A DNA stretch of 64,000 nucleotides from Isoetes taiwanensis. Taxonomy: Eukaryota > Streptophyta > Lycopodiopsida > Isoetales > Isoetaceae. The DNA is taken from the NCBI GenBank assembly GCA_021234155.1, contig JAJEKV010000003.1, forward strand, positions 22,163,569-22,227,568, written 5' to 3'. The stretch's first letter is position 1; each line of letters begins with the position of its first letter. The notes under the pieces are model-generated. The model ran no database searches. It saw nothing but the letters and a program-made list of their open reading frames with translations, and was not told the DNA's origin. Made by a program: the position numbers and the translations under genes. Below, in pieces: positions 11,926 to 22,102 of the stretch.

Positions 11926-12258
11926 CTACCACAAATGATCGTTGGCATCCTCGAAAGCTTCATGTCTGGACATGTCCCAATAGTCCCATGTGCGGCGAAG
12001 AGTTTGCTTCAGGTCTTCGAAAGCCCGTTCTCTGAGAATGTTAACTACCTCCATCCCCTTGGCTGGATCATAGGGCTCCCCTAGTGGTGCGGGTTCCTCT
12101 ACCTCGTAACCTTCGTCCCATTCGGGGTACTCCCCATACCTTTGGCCATAATCCTGGTCGGGCGGCCCTGGATCATCCCTCCTTATCTGATCGGTAATTC
12201 TCTCTTCATATTCTTCGAGTGTCTCGTCTGCAAGATGATAGAAATGAATATAGAACAT
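11926..12258 (-). CDS. Accessory ORF3 of gypsy element: acidic 110-residue protein, unknown family
   Basis: The frame runs from ATG at 12,258 to the stop at 11,926. The product is strongly acidic and rich in tyrosine, tryptophan and proline (DETLEEYEERITDQIRRDD, RRTWDYWDMSRHEAF), with no signal peptide, membrane segment or familiar domain. It lies between the 466-residue accessory gene and gag, on the element's sense strand. The inverted copy at 18,165-18,497 keeps the whole frame open with only a handful of substitutions, which argues for a real gene in the parent element. TTTCTATCATCTTGCAG just inside the start looks like a 3' splice site, so this may be an internal exon with the true start further upstream. 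I do not recognise the family. Confidence 0.65.
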   Translation of the reverse strand: MFYIHFYHLADETLEEYEERITDQIRRDDPGPPDQDYGQRYGEYPEWDEGYEVEEPAPLGEPYDPAKGMEVVNILRERAFEDLKQTLRRTWDYWDMSRHEAFEDANDHLW

Positions 12259-12453
12259 TGAACAATTTCGTTATACTCTAAACTCCAATAGATAGAAGAA
12301 CGCATCATGGAAGAGAACAATTTTAATTGTATTCATTGATACAATAATCACAATTGATAAGAAGATGGTATATCATAACTATAAAATGGCTAAAGAAAAT
12401 GCCAAACCAAAATGCTACAACTATACGCAATACAGAATGCGAAATACAATTAA

Positions 12454-13854
12454 CTAAGAGCTAGGTCCCCCCTCTTCATTCGTAGGCCGAGTGGGTGGTG
12501 GCGGCGGTCGGTGTCGTAGCAGAGTCACCCCTGGGTCTACTGTGGCAGCCGCAATGGAGGCAACCTCCGCCGGATAAGCAACCGCCAATGGGGCCGCCGT
12601 AAGGAGCTTCATACTCATACAGGGTGCAATATCTTGTCCCAGGGCCGTCAAGGCAAGATCCCGTCGTACGAGTACATAAGTGAACGTACGATAGGGAAGC
12701 TTCTTGTGCCCGGCCAATGTGGAAAGAGCACGGAGGGTCCACCATGAAGCTTCGGCCTCCGGCCCTAGGTCCCGGGCTATAAAAAGAACTTGCCCCTGTC
12801 GAAAAGCTGATAAGAAGAAGCGAGTAAGGTGGTTTCCCAATACCTTTCCTTGCGGGGTCTCTGACGTGGCCACCTCCTTATCCAAGTCCATAGGGACTTC
12901 TTTTTCCTTGAGTTCTTGCTGCTCTTCCTTCAAATGAGCAGGATTATGGTATAAATCCTCTCCCTCCTCATCCGAATCGGAGGGAACCTCGACCATATTA
13001 ATATTTGGAACATGGGGTCCCATAGCCATAAAGGCTTCCGGTGAAGGCTGAGAGGCCGGATCCCGCATCACTAGTTCCCGAAGTCGTAGCAAAGTCTCAG
13101 CTGGCTCTAAGGTCTCCTGGTGGAATTGGAGTAGCTGTTGTACCTCCTGAGGAAGCTCAATAGGAGCGAAGTCGATGAAGTCATCCATACAATACTCCGC
13201 TAATTCATAGAGTACATGGTCCTTGCGCCGGCGCTTAAACCCGGCCACCATGTGATAGGTCCAGATGATATCATCCAAGAGAAGATATTCTTGCCCTTGG
13301 TGATACACAACTGGAAGGGCGTCTAGCCCTGACAAGTGTGCAGCTTGTTCCCGGCGTGGTGGCATCTCCTCTGCCAACTGCTTCCAACGGGCGAAGTCAC
13401 CCATGCCTATATGCTCATCTTCTTCTTCCTCAAAAGGCTCAGGAAGTTTGCCTTTCTCTGCCGGCAAAGTCTCATCCTCAACATATTGGTCCATGAGGAT
13501 GGCTAGGGCAAAGGCAACTTCGAGATATTGTCGCCCCTGATGCTGCACAACTGGCAACTGCTTGCCCCATCTAAGCTTCCCTTTCAGCACATCATACGCG
13601 TGGGTGTCACCCCCTAGCATATCCCGGACTACATCCCGTTCTAGATACAACTGGAGAGGATCCCCAAGAGGAATACACAAAGGAAGCATCTCCTCTGTAT
13701 AAAACTCTAAGAATCCGGCATAATCTGGGTGCCGCTGCATATTAGTGATGAGATCAAGGCGCTGACATAGCAAGGGCCGTAACAGGTCGAAGGGCACTTG
13801 CGGATCCCAATGCTCTCCATCCTGGTACCATGCAAGTAGGTCGGTGGCAGCCAT
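12454..13854 (-). CDS. Accessory ORF2 of gypsy element: 466-residue protein, unknown family
   Basis: The ATG at 13,854 has a good context (GCGCCCATGG); the frame extends a little upstream but without an ATG. The stop is TAG at 12,454. The N-terminal half contains two similar segments, KQLPVVQHQGRQYLEVAFAL (about residue 110) and DALPVVYHQGQEYLLLDDII (about residue 190), suggesting an internally duplicated fold. The middle is acidic (PSDSDEEGEDLYHN) and the C-terminus is proline-rich (RHRPPPPPTRPTNEEGG). No transmembrane segment or known catalytic motif is visible. It lies between the PBS and gag on the sense strand. Being open for over 1.4 kb among decayed genes suggests recent selection or low age. 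The function is unknown. Confidence 0.75.
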   Translation of the reverse strand: MAATDLLAWYQDGEHWDPQVPFDLLRPLLCQRLDLITNMQRHPDYAGFLEFYTEEMLPLCIPLGDPLQLYLERDVVRDMLGGDTHAYDVLKGKLRWGKQLPVVQHQGRQYLEVAFALAILMDQYVEDETLPAEKGKLPEPFEEEEDEHIGMGDFARWKQLAEEMPPRREQAAHLSGLDALPVVYHQGQEYLLLDDIIWTYHMVAGFKRRRKDHVLYELAEYCMDDFIDFAPIELPQEVQQLLQFHQETLEPAETLLRLRELVMRDPASQPSPEAFMAMGPHVPNINMVEVPSDSDEEGEDLYHNPAHLKEEQQELKEKEVPMDLDKEVATSETPQGKVLGNHLTRFFLSAFRQGQVLFIARDLGPEAEASWWTLRALSTLAGHKKLPYRTFTYVLVRRDLALTALGQDIAPCMSMKLLTAAPLAVAYPAEVASIAAATVDPGVTLLRHRPPPPPTRPTNEEGGPSS

Positions 13855-14044
13855 GGGCGCTGGAAGGGAGGAGGAAGGAAGCAAAATAGATATAACAAAT
13901 GAAATGAAACTTTGAAGATCCTTTTTAACCCCTTTTAGTTATGCTGACGTCAGCATTTTCGTACTTAATACAAAATAGAAGGTAAGTTTTTTTTTTATTA
14001 AATATCAAAAAAATATTTACAATACAATTGTCCTGCAAAATTTT
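13855..14044 (-). mobile_element. AT-rich spacer between accessory ORF1 and ORF2
   Basis: A short non-coding gap with a T9 run and the TGACGTCA palindrome (near 13,945), a bZIP-type ACGT site. No other feature is seen. Confidence 0.5.
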
Positions 14045-14689
14045 CTAAGGATGCTCTCCCCGAATCCTGCAGGCGAGGGCTAAATCCTTTGGCATTATGG
14101 TGACCCTCTTTGCGTGGATAGCGCAAAGATTGGCATCACCAAATAGTGCCACCAGGTAGGCCTCCGCAGCCTCTTGGAGCGCCAAGATGCCAAAAGTCTG
14201 GAAGCGGAGGTCGGTTTTAAACTCTTGGGCGATCTCCCGAACCAACCTCTGAAAGGGGAGCTTCCATATCAGAAGTTGCGTGGACTTCTGAAACTTACGG
14301 ATCTCCCGTAAGGCCACAGTGCCGGGTCGGAACCGGTGGGGTTTCCTTTGTGGAGCAGGGTTGGTAGGCGCCCCCCTCTGTCGTGGTACCGTCTTGGCCC
14401 CAACAACTGGTCGAGAAGCATCCACCCGCTCCTGCCTCCGACTGGAGCTCGCTTTCTTCCCAAAAGCTCTGACAGTCTTTAGCTTTTCCTTGTACTGGCT
14501 GCCGGACTTTCGGGCTACGGCTTTCCGCCGGTGCTTAACGGTTGTATGCTCCGTTTGGGTTGGGCCATGCCCACTCCCCGATCCCCCATTCCCCTGCCGA
14601 TCCGGCTGCTCTTCCCGGGCCTTCGCCTCCTTTTCCCTTTGGATCCTTTCCTGCTCCTCTCTGAACTCCCGAGCTCTCCTGAGGTCTTC
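14045..14689 (-). CDS. Histone H3-fold domain encoded by accessory ORF1 of gypsy element
   Basis: This continues the reading frame of 14,690-15,304 after an in-frame TAG. First comes a basic linker of about 115 residues, charged and coiled at first ([19 protein letters not shown]), then Arg/Lys-rich. It is followed by an almost complete histone H3 core: aN ([19 protein letters not shown]), a1 ([20 protein letters not shown]), a2 ([34 protein letters not shown]) and a3 ([10 protein letters not shown]), then a stop at 14,045. The core is nearly colinear with canonical H3, without the longer loop 1 of centromeric CENH3. F at the position of residue 41 is as in plant H3.1. The normal H3 N-terminal tail is missing and replaced. 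Changes include LIRKLP to LIWKLP and LARRIRG to LACRIRG. If made, it could enter or mimic a nucleosome; this is inference. Confidence 0.85.
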   Translation of the reverse strand, partial: EDLRRAREFREEQERIQREKEAKAREEQPDRQGNGGSGSGHGPTQTEHTTVKHRRKAVARKSGSQYKEKLKTVRAFGKKASSSRRQERVDASRPVVGAKTVPRQRGAPTNPAPQRKPHRFRPGTVALREIRKFQKSTQLLIWKLPFQRLVREIAQEFKTDLRFQTFGILALQEAAEAYLVALFGDANLCAIHAKRVTIMPKDLALACRIRGEHP

Positions 14690-15304
14690 CTAAACATCAG
14701 CGTACAGTCGTGTTGTACTGCGGTGAAGGAGCTCAGCGTGGTACCGGTCAGGTCGCTGGTTCATATCAATCTGGACCGTCGTTAGGTAATCCAGACTGAT
14801 ATTAGGAATCACTCCCCACATGAAGCTCTGAGAAGCTTCATGCCATGTATATGGGGGAATCTCGATGGCCCTGCCATCAATGATGGCGACTCCATCTCCA
14901 AGGTACCTGTACTCTCGACCTCGAGCCGCTGTATCGGCTCGTTCTATCTCTCTGCGGTCATCCTCCCTGGCCAAGTTCCGAATGCGGTCGGTCTCTGCTC
15001 TTATGTCCTCCTCTTCAGTGTGGCCTTCGCATTCGGAAGGGTAGAACTTAACCAACATCATGACCAAGTCAGGTTGCTCGGCCATGGTGTAAGGAAGCTG
15101 GCGGAGATTGAGCCTGACCAAAAACGGCTCCGAGTAATGGTAAATGGGATAGGGGATCCTATCATTATTCTCAAATCTGTTTACCAACTCGTTCAAAAGT
15201 ATATCAATGAAGACAGGGTCAGTAGCCATATGCCGGGCGATCAAAGTATAAATTTCCACTATGGTGAGGGTAGTGGGGTCCACGGTGCTCTTGGTGTTGG
15301 CCAT
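14690..15304 (-). CDS. Accessory ORF1 of gypsy element, N-terminal part (204 residues)
   Basis: It starts at ATG 15,304 in a strong context and ends at TAG 14,690. The same frame then stays open to 14,045, giving about 419 codons if the stop is read through or is a mutation. The N-terminal 90 residues look helical (TLTIVEIYTLIARHMATD, VFIDILLNELVNRFENND). A charged stretch follows (EEEDIRAETDRIRNLAREDD), then a compact segment (RAIEIPPYTWHEASQSFMWG). No known domain is recognised. It is the first gene after the PBS, about 750 bases downstream. The in-frame continuation into a basic linker and H3 fold suggests one ancestral protein. Confidence 0.72.
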   Translation of the reverse strand: MANTKSTVDPTTLTIVEIYTLIARHMATDPVFIDILLNELVNRFENNDRIPYPIYHYSEPFLVRLNLRQLPYTMAEQPDLVMMLVKFYPSECEGHTEEEDIRAETDRIRNLAREDDRREIERADTAARGREYRYLGDGVAIIDGRAIEIPPYTWHEASQSFMWGVIPNISLDYLTTVQIDMNQRPDRYHAELLHRSTTRLYADV

Positions 15305-16052
15305 ACTATGGCGCTGAGGTCTAGGTAGGGCGCTTGCGGCTAGGGAAGCGGTAGTGAAGGCGCTAGGGTTAACGAAGAACCAGGGTGGAAGAACAAGGTC
15401 AGGTCCGGCGGCTATGGCAGGCGTCGGCTCTAGCGGCCGAAGGCGCTTTAAGGCAGGGAGGAAGCAAAAAGTTAACGGCCTTTAACCCCTAAAAAGTTTT
15501 AAAAGTTTGCTTATTATTTTTTTTTTAAAAAAAACATTATACGGCAGAAGAATACGCGCAAAAATACGGTCGGGCGCCGACGGCATTCTACGCGCTCCCA
15601 CCGCGACTGGGGGTCGTCGAAAAGCAAGCGGCACCCGGGTTGACTTTCGGGCCCGGGTTGACTCGCGACGGTACAGTCGGGCACCGACAGCATTTTAGGC
15701 TCTCCCACCGCGACTGCAAGGCGACAAAATTCAAGCGGCGCCCGAGTTGACTTTCGGGCCTTTCCGTGACCATTTTTCTGCCAGCGACGACTGTCCTAGG
15801 GTATTTGGGTACGCCCGATCCAATAGAACCACTTTCTCCTTCATCTAAACTACCTACAAAAATTTATAACCCCTCCAAACTTGGGGCCTCCAGTTGCCCT
15901 AAACGTATTAAGACTTACACCCTACTACATCAACCTAGCACAGAACCAAACATCAAAGAGCTAAACAATCATACTAGCTTAACTTCCACCTAACCACCGA
16001 ACTAACGAGTTAGGGTTTGGCCAGTGCTATGATTTCGAGCAATCGAAATCAC
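15305..16052 (-). mobile_element. 5' leader of gypsy element between PBS and ORF1
   Basis: This untranslated leader is GC-rich around 15,560-15,770, where a block recurs (separate entry). An A/T homopolymer lies near 15,515-15,535. No coding frame with recognisable content is present. Confidence 0.6.
15567..15762. repeat. Two-copy direct repeat in element leader
   Basis: A unit of about 110-120 bases (GTCGGGC[GA]CCGAC[GA]GCATT ... CTCCCACCGCGACTG ... CAAGCGGC[AG]CCCG[GA]GTTGACTTTCGGGCC) occurs twice, starting near 15,567 and 15,686. Being GC-rich, it may fold in RNA and could be part of a packaging or leader structure. Confidence 0.75.
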
Positions 16053-16065
16053 GGCTCTGATACCA
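16053..16065 (-). promoter_or_regulatory. Primer-binding site (initiator tRNA-Met type)
   Basis: On the minus strand the bases TGGTATCAGAGCC follow the LTR end (CGTCACA) after one base. This is the standard plant PBS, complementary to the 3' end of initiator tRNA-Met. It fixes the orientation of the main element as minus and the 5' LTR boundary at 16,067. Confidence 0.93.
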
Positions 16066-16066
16066 C

Positions 16067-18020
16067 TGTGACGCTCCCTGAATATATACGACCCCGGGGG
16101 ATTCACCTCTATTATAGGTATATATGCCATGTGCGTTCCTTAGGTTGCCAAAAAACCCATTGTATACGACAATTCCATATGAAAAACCCTTTGTATACGA
16201 CTACATTATTTGTAAAAGAATGCAGCCCATATCATATAATTACTTGCCTAAAACTCTTTTACTTGACAACCCCTTCCATACATATACGATATCTCTATTA
16301 TTTTATATATATGTAATATATATTATCATAGTCATATCATATTATCACAGAATCCCCAACAGTAGAAGCTCACCAAAAATGACGGACCCTTACAGTATGA
16401 ATACAAATCGAACAATGGCGCCACCACACTCCCTCTGGTATCTGTACGACATTCAACCTATAAAAACCTTATATTTTTCTTATGTATACGGTACCAGAGA
16501 GGCAATAAAAAAACCCATTTGGTGCACTCACATGTTTCATACCCCATAATCTAGGTGAACCCCCCGGGTATACGACCCTCGGCCGTATACATACGGGGAC
16601 TTTCCCCTCACATGGCGACCATCCCACCATGAGCAGGGCCCTCCGTCTAACCTGGGCCATCTACGTAGAGATGCTCGAGTGAAGGACACGGAGGTGTCAT
16701 TCGGCTCACGCCTTCGATGGGCTCCTACGTCGCGGAAGCATGAGTACAAGGTTAGCACATAGCATAAATCATATATAAATAACCACCACGAAGGGTGGCG
16801 CATCCATCCAAGTACCAACGGCAAAGAATATGCATCTAAACCTAAGAAAACACCCCAAACCCCAGGTTCTACCCCGGCTCAGACTCCTGTGAGGATGGAC
16901 TGACGGCTCGGTCTCAAGAGATCGTGAGATGAGGGTGTAACCCGGCGTTAGTGGCATAGAAAATCGGCTAGGGTTGTCCACTCCATCCGCCCCTCCTGTG
17001 CACACTTTGCAGATGGGTCGATCCACGCTATGGGTTCGCTATAGCCTTCCGGAGACGCAGACTCAAGGTATCACCCTTTGAGCCTACTCCAGGGTTCATG
17101 ACGCCCCGGTCCGATGAGACAGGTCAGGGAAGCGTCCCCTTCCAGGGATCCAAGTGGTTCCATGGGTGAGCTAGAGAATACGTGCGCGCATCGGCGACCC
17201 TTGCATCCGTGCATTCACTTACTCACCCTAAATCTACTCAAAGTGCAAGATGCTCCATACGGATCACACCTCTACACCCGGGGAGTGTCGGACCCATACC
17301 GGTCCTCTACGTGACCCGGGCTATCGCCTAGTCCACTTTGTAGGAGTCTCAGGAGCCTTTTATGTTCGTGCAAGACCCCACCCCCACTTCACCACTGCGT
17401 CGCTTCTCTGGTGCTAAGCCATACCATAGCGTCTACGACCCGGTGGTCTCTTGTACACATGCCGCATCTAATGGAAACATTACGAGCTCTATCTAGGAAC
17501 ATACTATCATACATGAGCTCAAAGGTCTCTACCCCCTTTAAACCCCTTTTTAATGGAAGCTACCGAAATACTTCATAGATACATCGATCATTCCTTAACA
17601 GAGCACCATTCATAACTGAAATATAATCCTACTTACCACCGAAGGGTTAATATCAACAAGGCAATCAGAAAAGAGTACTGAAATACTATCTTACAATTCA
17701 CAAGCTAAACTACTACTAACCCATGTTTCGGCTGGAACCATTATCGTGGGGTGCTTCCATATTGCTGTAACTAGGGTGGCAGCGACAGCTAGTCGTTGTT
17801 CAGTGACTTGGGGAAATCAGCAACAATCCTTGGGCGCTCAACTGCGTCGATTATGGTTGATATGGGGGTGGTGATCCACCTTAATGGTTCCAATTAGTAT
17901 TCACCATGCTGGCCAATCGAGTTTGGCCAGGTAGCGCCTTCCCAAACCATAATTAGCTTAATTATCCTTCTTAATTATTAATTCCTTAATTATAGGTTAT
18001 TATCCTTAGTGATTAAGTTA
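16067..18020 (-). repeat. Ty3/gypsy 5' LTR of main element (nearly complete)
   Basis: On the minus strand it ends GGAGCGTCACA at 16,067, next to the PBS. It contains the 500 or so terminal bases missing from the other copies, with repeated GTATACGA-like motifs at 16,080-16,600. It lacks about 120 bases at its own 5' end, where at 18,021 it joins the inverted right arm through a GCAT microhomology. Combining copies gives a full LTR of about 2.1 kb, long for a plant gypsy element. Confidence 0.9.
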
Positions 18021-18164
18021 GCATTTTCTTTAGCCATTTTATAGTTATGATATACCATCTTCTTATCAATTGTGATTATTGTATCAATGAATACAATTAA
18101 AATTGTTCTCTTCCATGATGCGTTCTTATATATATTGGAGTTTAGAGTATAACGAAATTGTTCA
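18021..18164 (+). mobile_element. Start of right inverted arm
   Basis: From 18,021 the sequence is the reverse complement of 12,401 downward (CATTTTCTTTAGCCATTTTATAG...). It is the inner edge of the large inverted duplication; the 5.6 kb between the arms (12,402-18,020) is unique. Confidence 0.85.
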
Positions 18165-18497
18165 ATGTTCTATATTCATTTCTATCGTCTTGCAGACGAG
18201 ACACTCGAAGAATATGAAGAGAGAATTACCGATCAGATAAGGAGGGATGATCCATGGCCGCCCGACCAGGATTATGGCCAAAGGTATGGGGAGTACCCCG
18301 AATGGGACGAAGGTTACGAGGTAGGGGAACCCGCACCACCAGGGGAGCCCTATGATCCAGCCAAGGGGATGGAGGTAGTTAACATTCTCAGAGAACGGGC
18401 TTTCGAAGACCTGAAGCAAACTCTTCGCCGCACATGGGACTATTGGGACATGTCCAGGCATGAAGCTTTCGAGGATGCCAACGATCATTTGTGGTAG
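18165..18497 (+). CDS. Accessory ORF3 copy (110-residue acidic protein)
   Basis: This is the inverted duplicate of 11,926-12,258, same length and fully open. It differs at a few residues (for example FYRLADET for FYHLADET, DDPWPPDQD for DDPGPPDQD, EVGEPAPPG for EVEEPAPLG). It keeps the putative splice acceptor TCTTGCAG|ACGAG. The duplicate lies in the sense orientation upstream of gag at 19,002. The function is unknown. Confidence 0.62.
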   Translation: MFYIHFYRLADETLEEYEERITDQIRRDDPWPPDQDYGQRYGEYPEWDEGYEVGEPAPPGEPYDPAKGMEVVNILRERAFEDLKQTLRRTWDYWDMSRHEAFEDANDHLW

Positions 18498-19001
18498 CTT
18501 TTCTATGCACTAAGGAGGCTTTTTAACCTTCTTATTATAAGCCCCACATACGACTATCAACCTGTTATCGTCCAGGCCTGGGCACGTTACAAGCTCGTTA
18601 GGGCTGTACGTGAAAGTGTTCGCTACTCAATCTTGTACCCATTTGCGAACCCCTAGGCCCGGTCTCCTCAGTTTTGTTTTTTTTATGCTCTATGTGAGTT
18701 GAACTTCAAATCTCCGATGTATAATGTCTGTCCTTGTATTATATCCTTGCATCAACTTTTGTCACTACCAATGTACTGAAACTTAATGAAATGACTGTTT
18801 TTCCTTGTAATAAGGATCTTGCCCATCGTATTTTTTTTTTCCTTGTATTCTCTCTCTACCCTCTCCGCAATGATATTTTTGTGAGACTTTATGTTACTAT
18901 AATTCTGCTTATATCTTTTTATCCTCGATATAGACGGTGCACGCAATGCCGCCTGGCAGACGCCCTCAAATGCCAGTAGACTAACACCTGAACAGGAACT
19001 T
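18498..19001 (+). mobile_element. Spacer between accessory ORF3 and gag (right arm)
   Basis: This is the inverted copy of 11,424-11,925, non-coding, with long T runs (18,675-18,685, 18,830-18,841). The pyrimidine-rich acceptor-like ATCCTCGATATAG before gag is conserved here (near 18,934). Confidence 0.6.
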
Positions 19002-20101
19002 ATGTTAATGAAGAGACAATTAGTCGAGTTACAAGCTCATGTGTTGCACGCCACTCCACCACAGCATATACAAGAAGACGGACCGGAGTTACCTCTGCTA
19101 CCGCCAAGTCCACCTACACAGCAGCCATCTCCACCTGAAACCAGTCCTGTACCTGCACAGAGAAGGGCCCGTCCTAAACGTCATCGGAGTTCTTCTAGGG
19201 ATAGCGCCACCTCCTCACAATCAGCCACTTCTGTGTCCTGTGAGTCGTCGGTGTCAGCTGGTGACCATGCAAAGCGCCGCGATAAGAAGTCTGCAAAGGC
19301 GGTTGATCTGACCATAACTAGTATATGGAAGAATAGAAAACTGGCCCAGTTCGATGGGAAATCTAGAGGCGGACTGAATGCAGAGTCCTGGTTGGACGAG
19401 ATGAAGGAGTTTGGGAAATCCTATGGCATGACAGAAAAGGATACAGGAAAGGTTGCCACAACAAACCTTACAGGAGCTGCCCGTATTTGGTGGAAGGGCT
19501 ATGCCAGAGCCAAGCATCTGGACAGAAGCAGGTGCAAGTTCAAAAAGTTTGCCAAAGCTTTTAAGTCGCATTATGTGCCTCGTACGCACAAATGCCAACA
19601 GATCCAGACCTTCTACAGGTTAGAGCAGAAGGGTATGTTGGTTCAGGCCTACACTGATGAGTTTATGCGCTTGAGGCTGTACGTACCAGGCATGAATGAA
19701 AAGAGGGCGGTGGAGGGCTACATTGAAGGGTTGGCCCCATCAATTAAACGAATGGTTAAGGCCATCGACCCGAAATCAGTTGCAGAGGCTGAGGCTAAGG
19801 CATTGAGCCTCGAAGAGGACACACCAAAGAACCAGTATCTGCGTCCTGCTCCTTACTCACAGCCACGGCCGCCCACACCTTACAAACCCCGCTCGCCAAG
19901 TCCGGGGCCCTCTCAGCAGAACTCTTATGGCCGCCAGGAAAAGAAAGTCACCTTCAGCACGCCCGATAAACCAAACAATGTCGGTAAAGAAGTTCGGAAT
20001 CTCTTACAGTCCATTTCTAAAGAGGCTCGAGAACAACTCCGCCGAGATAAGGCATGTTACAGGTGTATGCGACCCGGGCACTTCATGCAGAATTGCCTCC
20101 G
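19002..20101 (+). pseudogene. Ty3/gypsy gag, intact through the zinc knuckle, then truncated
   Basis: ATG at 19,002 opens a gag frame that, unlike the left copy, stays open through the capsid (SWLDEMKEFGKSYGM, RIWWKGYARAKHL, GYIEGLAPSIKRM) and the basic linker to the zinc knuckle ([14 protein letters not shown], near 20,060). At 20,101 the coding sequence is cut within the codon after the knuckle and runs into inverted LTR sequence (reading on as RPYTYGNF...), so the protease and pol parts are detached. They resume at 26,420 after repeating about 195 bases of this gag 3' end. Confidence 0.92.
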
Positions 20102-21679
20102 GCCGTATACATACGGGAACTTTCCCCTCACATGGCGACCATCCCACCATGAGCAGGGCCCTCCGTCTAACCCGGGCCATCTACGTAGAGATGCTCGAGT
20201 GAAGGACACGGAGGTGTCATTCGGCTCACGCCTTCGATGGTCTCCTACGTCGTGGAAGCATGAGTACAAGGTTAGCACATAGCATAAATCATATATAAAT
20301 AACCACCACGAAGGGTGGCGCATCCATCCAAGTACCAACGGCAAAGAATATGCATCTAAACCTAAGAAAACACCCCAAACCCCAGGTTCTACCCCCAGCT
20401 CAGACTCCTGTGAGGATGGACTGACGGCTCGGTCTCAAGAGATCAGCAGACAGAGGTATAACCTGGCGTTGGCTGGCATAGAACATCGGCTAGGGTTGTC
20501 CACTCCATCCGCCCCTCCTGTGCACACTTTGCAGATGGGTCGATCCACGCTATGGCTTCGCTATAGCCTTCCGGAGACGCAGACTCAAGGTATCACCGTT
20601 TGAGCCTACTCCAGGGTTCATGACGCCCCGGTCCGATGAGGCAGGTCAGGGAAGCGTCCCCTTCCAGGATCACAATGGTTCCATGGGTGAGCTAGAGAAT
20701 ACGTGCCGCATCAGCGACCCCCGCATCCGTACCCGACTTACTCACCCTAAATCTACTCAAAGTGCAAGATACTCCATACGGATCACACCTCTACACCCAG
20801 GGAGTGTCAGACCCATACCCGGTCCTCTACGTGACCGACTATCAGGCCTAGCCCATTGTAGGAGTCTCAGGAGCCTTTTATGTTCGTGCAAGACCCCACC
20901 CCCACTTCACCACTGCGTTCCCTTCTCTAGTGCTAAGCCATACCATAGCGTCTACGACCCGGTGGTCTCTTGTACACAGGCCGCATCTAATGGGAATATT
21001 ACAGGGCTCTATCTAGGAACATACTATCATACATGAGCTCAGAGGTCTCTACCCCCCCTTTAAACCCCTGTTTAATGGAAGCTACCGAAATACTTCATAG
21101 ATACATCGATCATTCCTTAACAGAGCACCATTCATAACTGAAATATAATCCTAACCACCGAAGGGTTAATATCAACAAGGCAATCAGAAAAGAGTACTGA
21201 AGTACTATCCTACAATTCACAAGCTAAACTACTACTAACCCGTGTTTCGGCTGGAACCATTATCGTGGGGTGCTTCCATATTGCTGTAACTAGGGTGGCA
21301 GCGACAGCTAGTGGTTGTTCAGTGACTTGGGAAAATCAGCAACAGTCCTTGGGCGCTCAACTGCGTCGATTATGGTTGATATGGGGGTGGTGATCCACCT
21401 TAATGGTTCCAATTAGTATTCACCATGCTGGCCAATCGAGTTTGGCCAGGTGGCGCCTTCCCAAACCATAATTAGCTTAATTATCCTTCTTAATTATTAA
21501 TTCCTTAATTATTAATTCCTTAATTATAAGTTATTATCCTTAGTGATTAAGTTAGCATAGCTAATTTAATCCCTTTTAGGTCAACCCCCTAGGTTACTAT
21601 ACCCCATGGTGGTGTATCTATACTGGGTGACGTGTCAATGTATTTATACGTATACCGTATAAATACTTGGAACGTCACA
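20102..21679 (-). repeat. Ty3/gypsy LTR, truncated, in inverted segment of right arm
   Basis: This mirror copy of 8,777-10,328 begins on the minus strand with TGTGACGTTCC at 21,679 and stops within CGGCCG at 20,102, the same internal break point. The opposite-strand open frame at 20,620-21,036 corresponds to those at 9,411-9,806 and 1,740-2,072. Confidence 0.88.
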
Positions 21680-21692
21680 TTCTCCCCTCCTT
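21680..21692 (-). promoter_or_regulatory. Polypurine tract (PPT)
   Basis: On the minus strand AAGGAGGGGAGAA lies directly before the LTR start, identical to 8,764-8,776. Confidence 0.9.
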
Positions 21693-22102
21693 AGGAGTAA
21701 TGCTGTCCTCAGCATTAGGGTTAGATACAAATATAGGACATCACATTATGAAGGAAGGTAATATATTAAAACTTTAAAGTTTTAAAAGAGTTTAAGCACC
21801 GAGGTGCATTTCACATGATTATCATAAGCAAAAAGTTCGAGGACCGAAGTCCAATATCAACATGAGAGTAAGAACAAAGCAAGACGTGTAGACAAAATAA
21901 AACTAAAGAAGTCGGGCCATCAGCAACCCTCTAACATGGGCAGGTCACGTACTACTCACTAGCCTGCACATGTCAGTATATCAGTATATATAATTAGATT
22001 GTGGTTGAAGGGACCACCCCCTATAATAAATAAAAGAAAATCCTATCTACCAGGGAACCTATCATGTCTATGGTTTGCAATTCATTGCAGCATAGGGAAT
22101 TA
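21693..22102 (-). mobile_element. Gypsy 3' untranslated region, first part (split by Helitron)
   Basis: This matches the 3' untranslated region at 2,738-3,140. The Helitron begins at 22,103, and about 36 bases that lie between ...AGGGAAT and TTAACTAT in the other copies are missing beside it. The second part resumes at 25,124. Confidence 0.78.

Noticed and set aside
14045-14425. Centromeric histone CENH3
   Set aside because: Loop 1 has canonical H3 length and the core follows replication-type H3 ([22 protein letters not shown]), without CENH3-specific changes.
14045-14425. Ordinary host histone H3 gene
   Set aside because: The N-terminal tail is absent, the frame is continuous with a foreign N-terminal region, and it sits between the PBS and gag on the element's sense strand.
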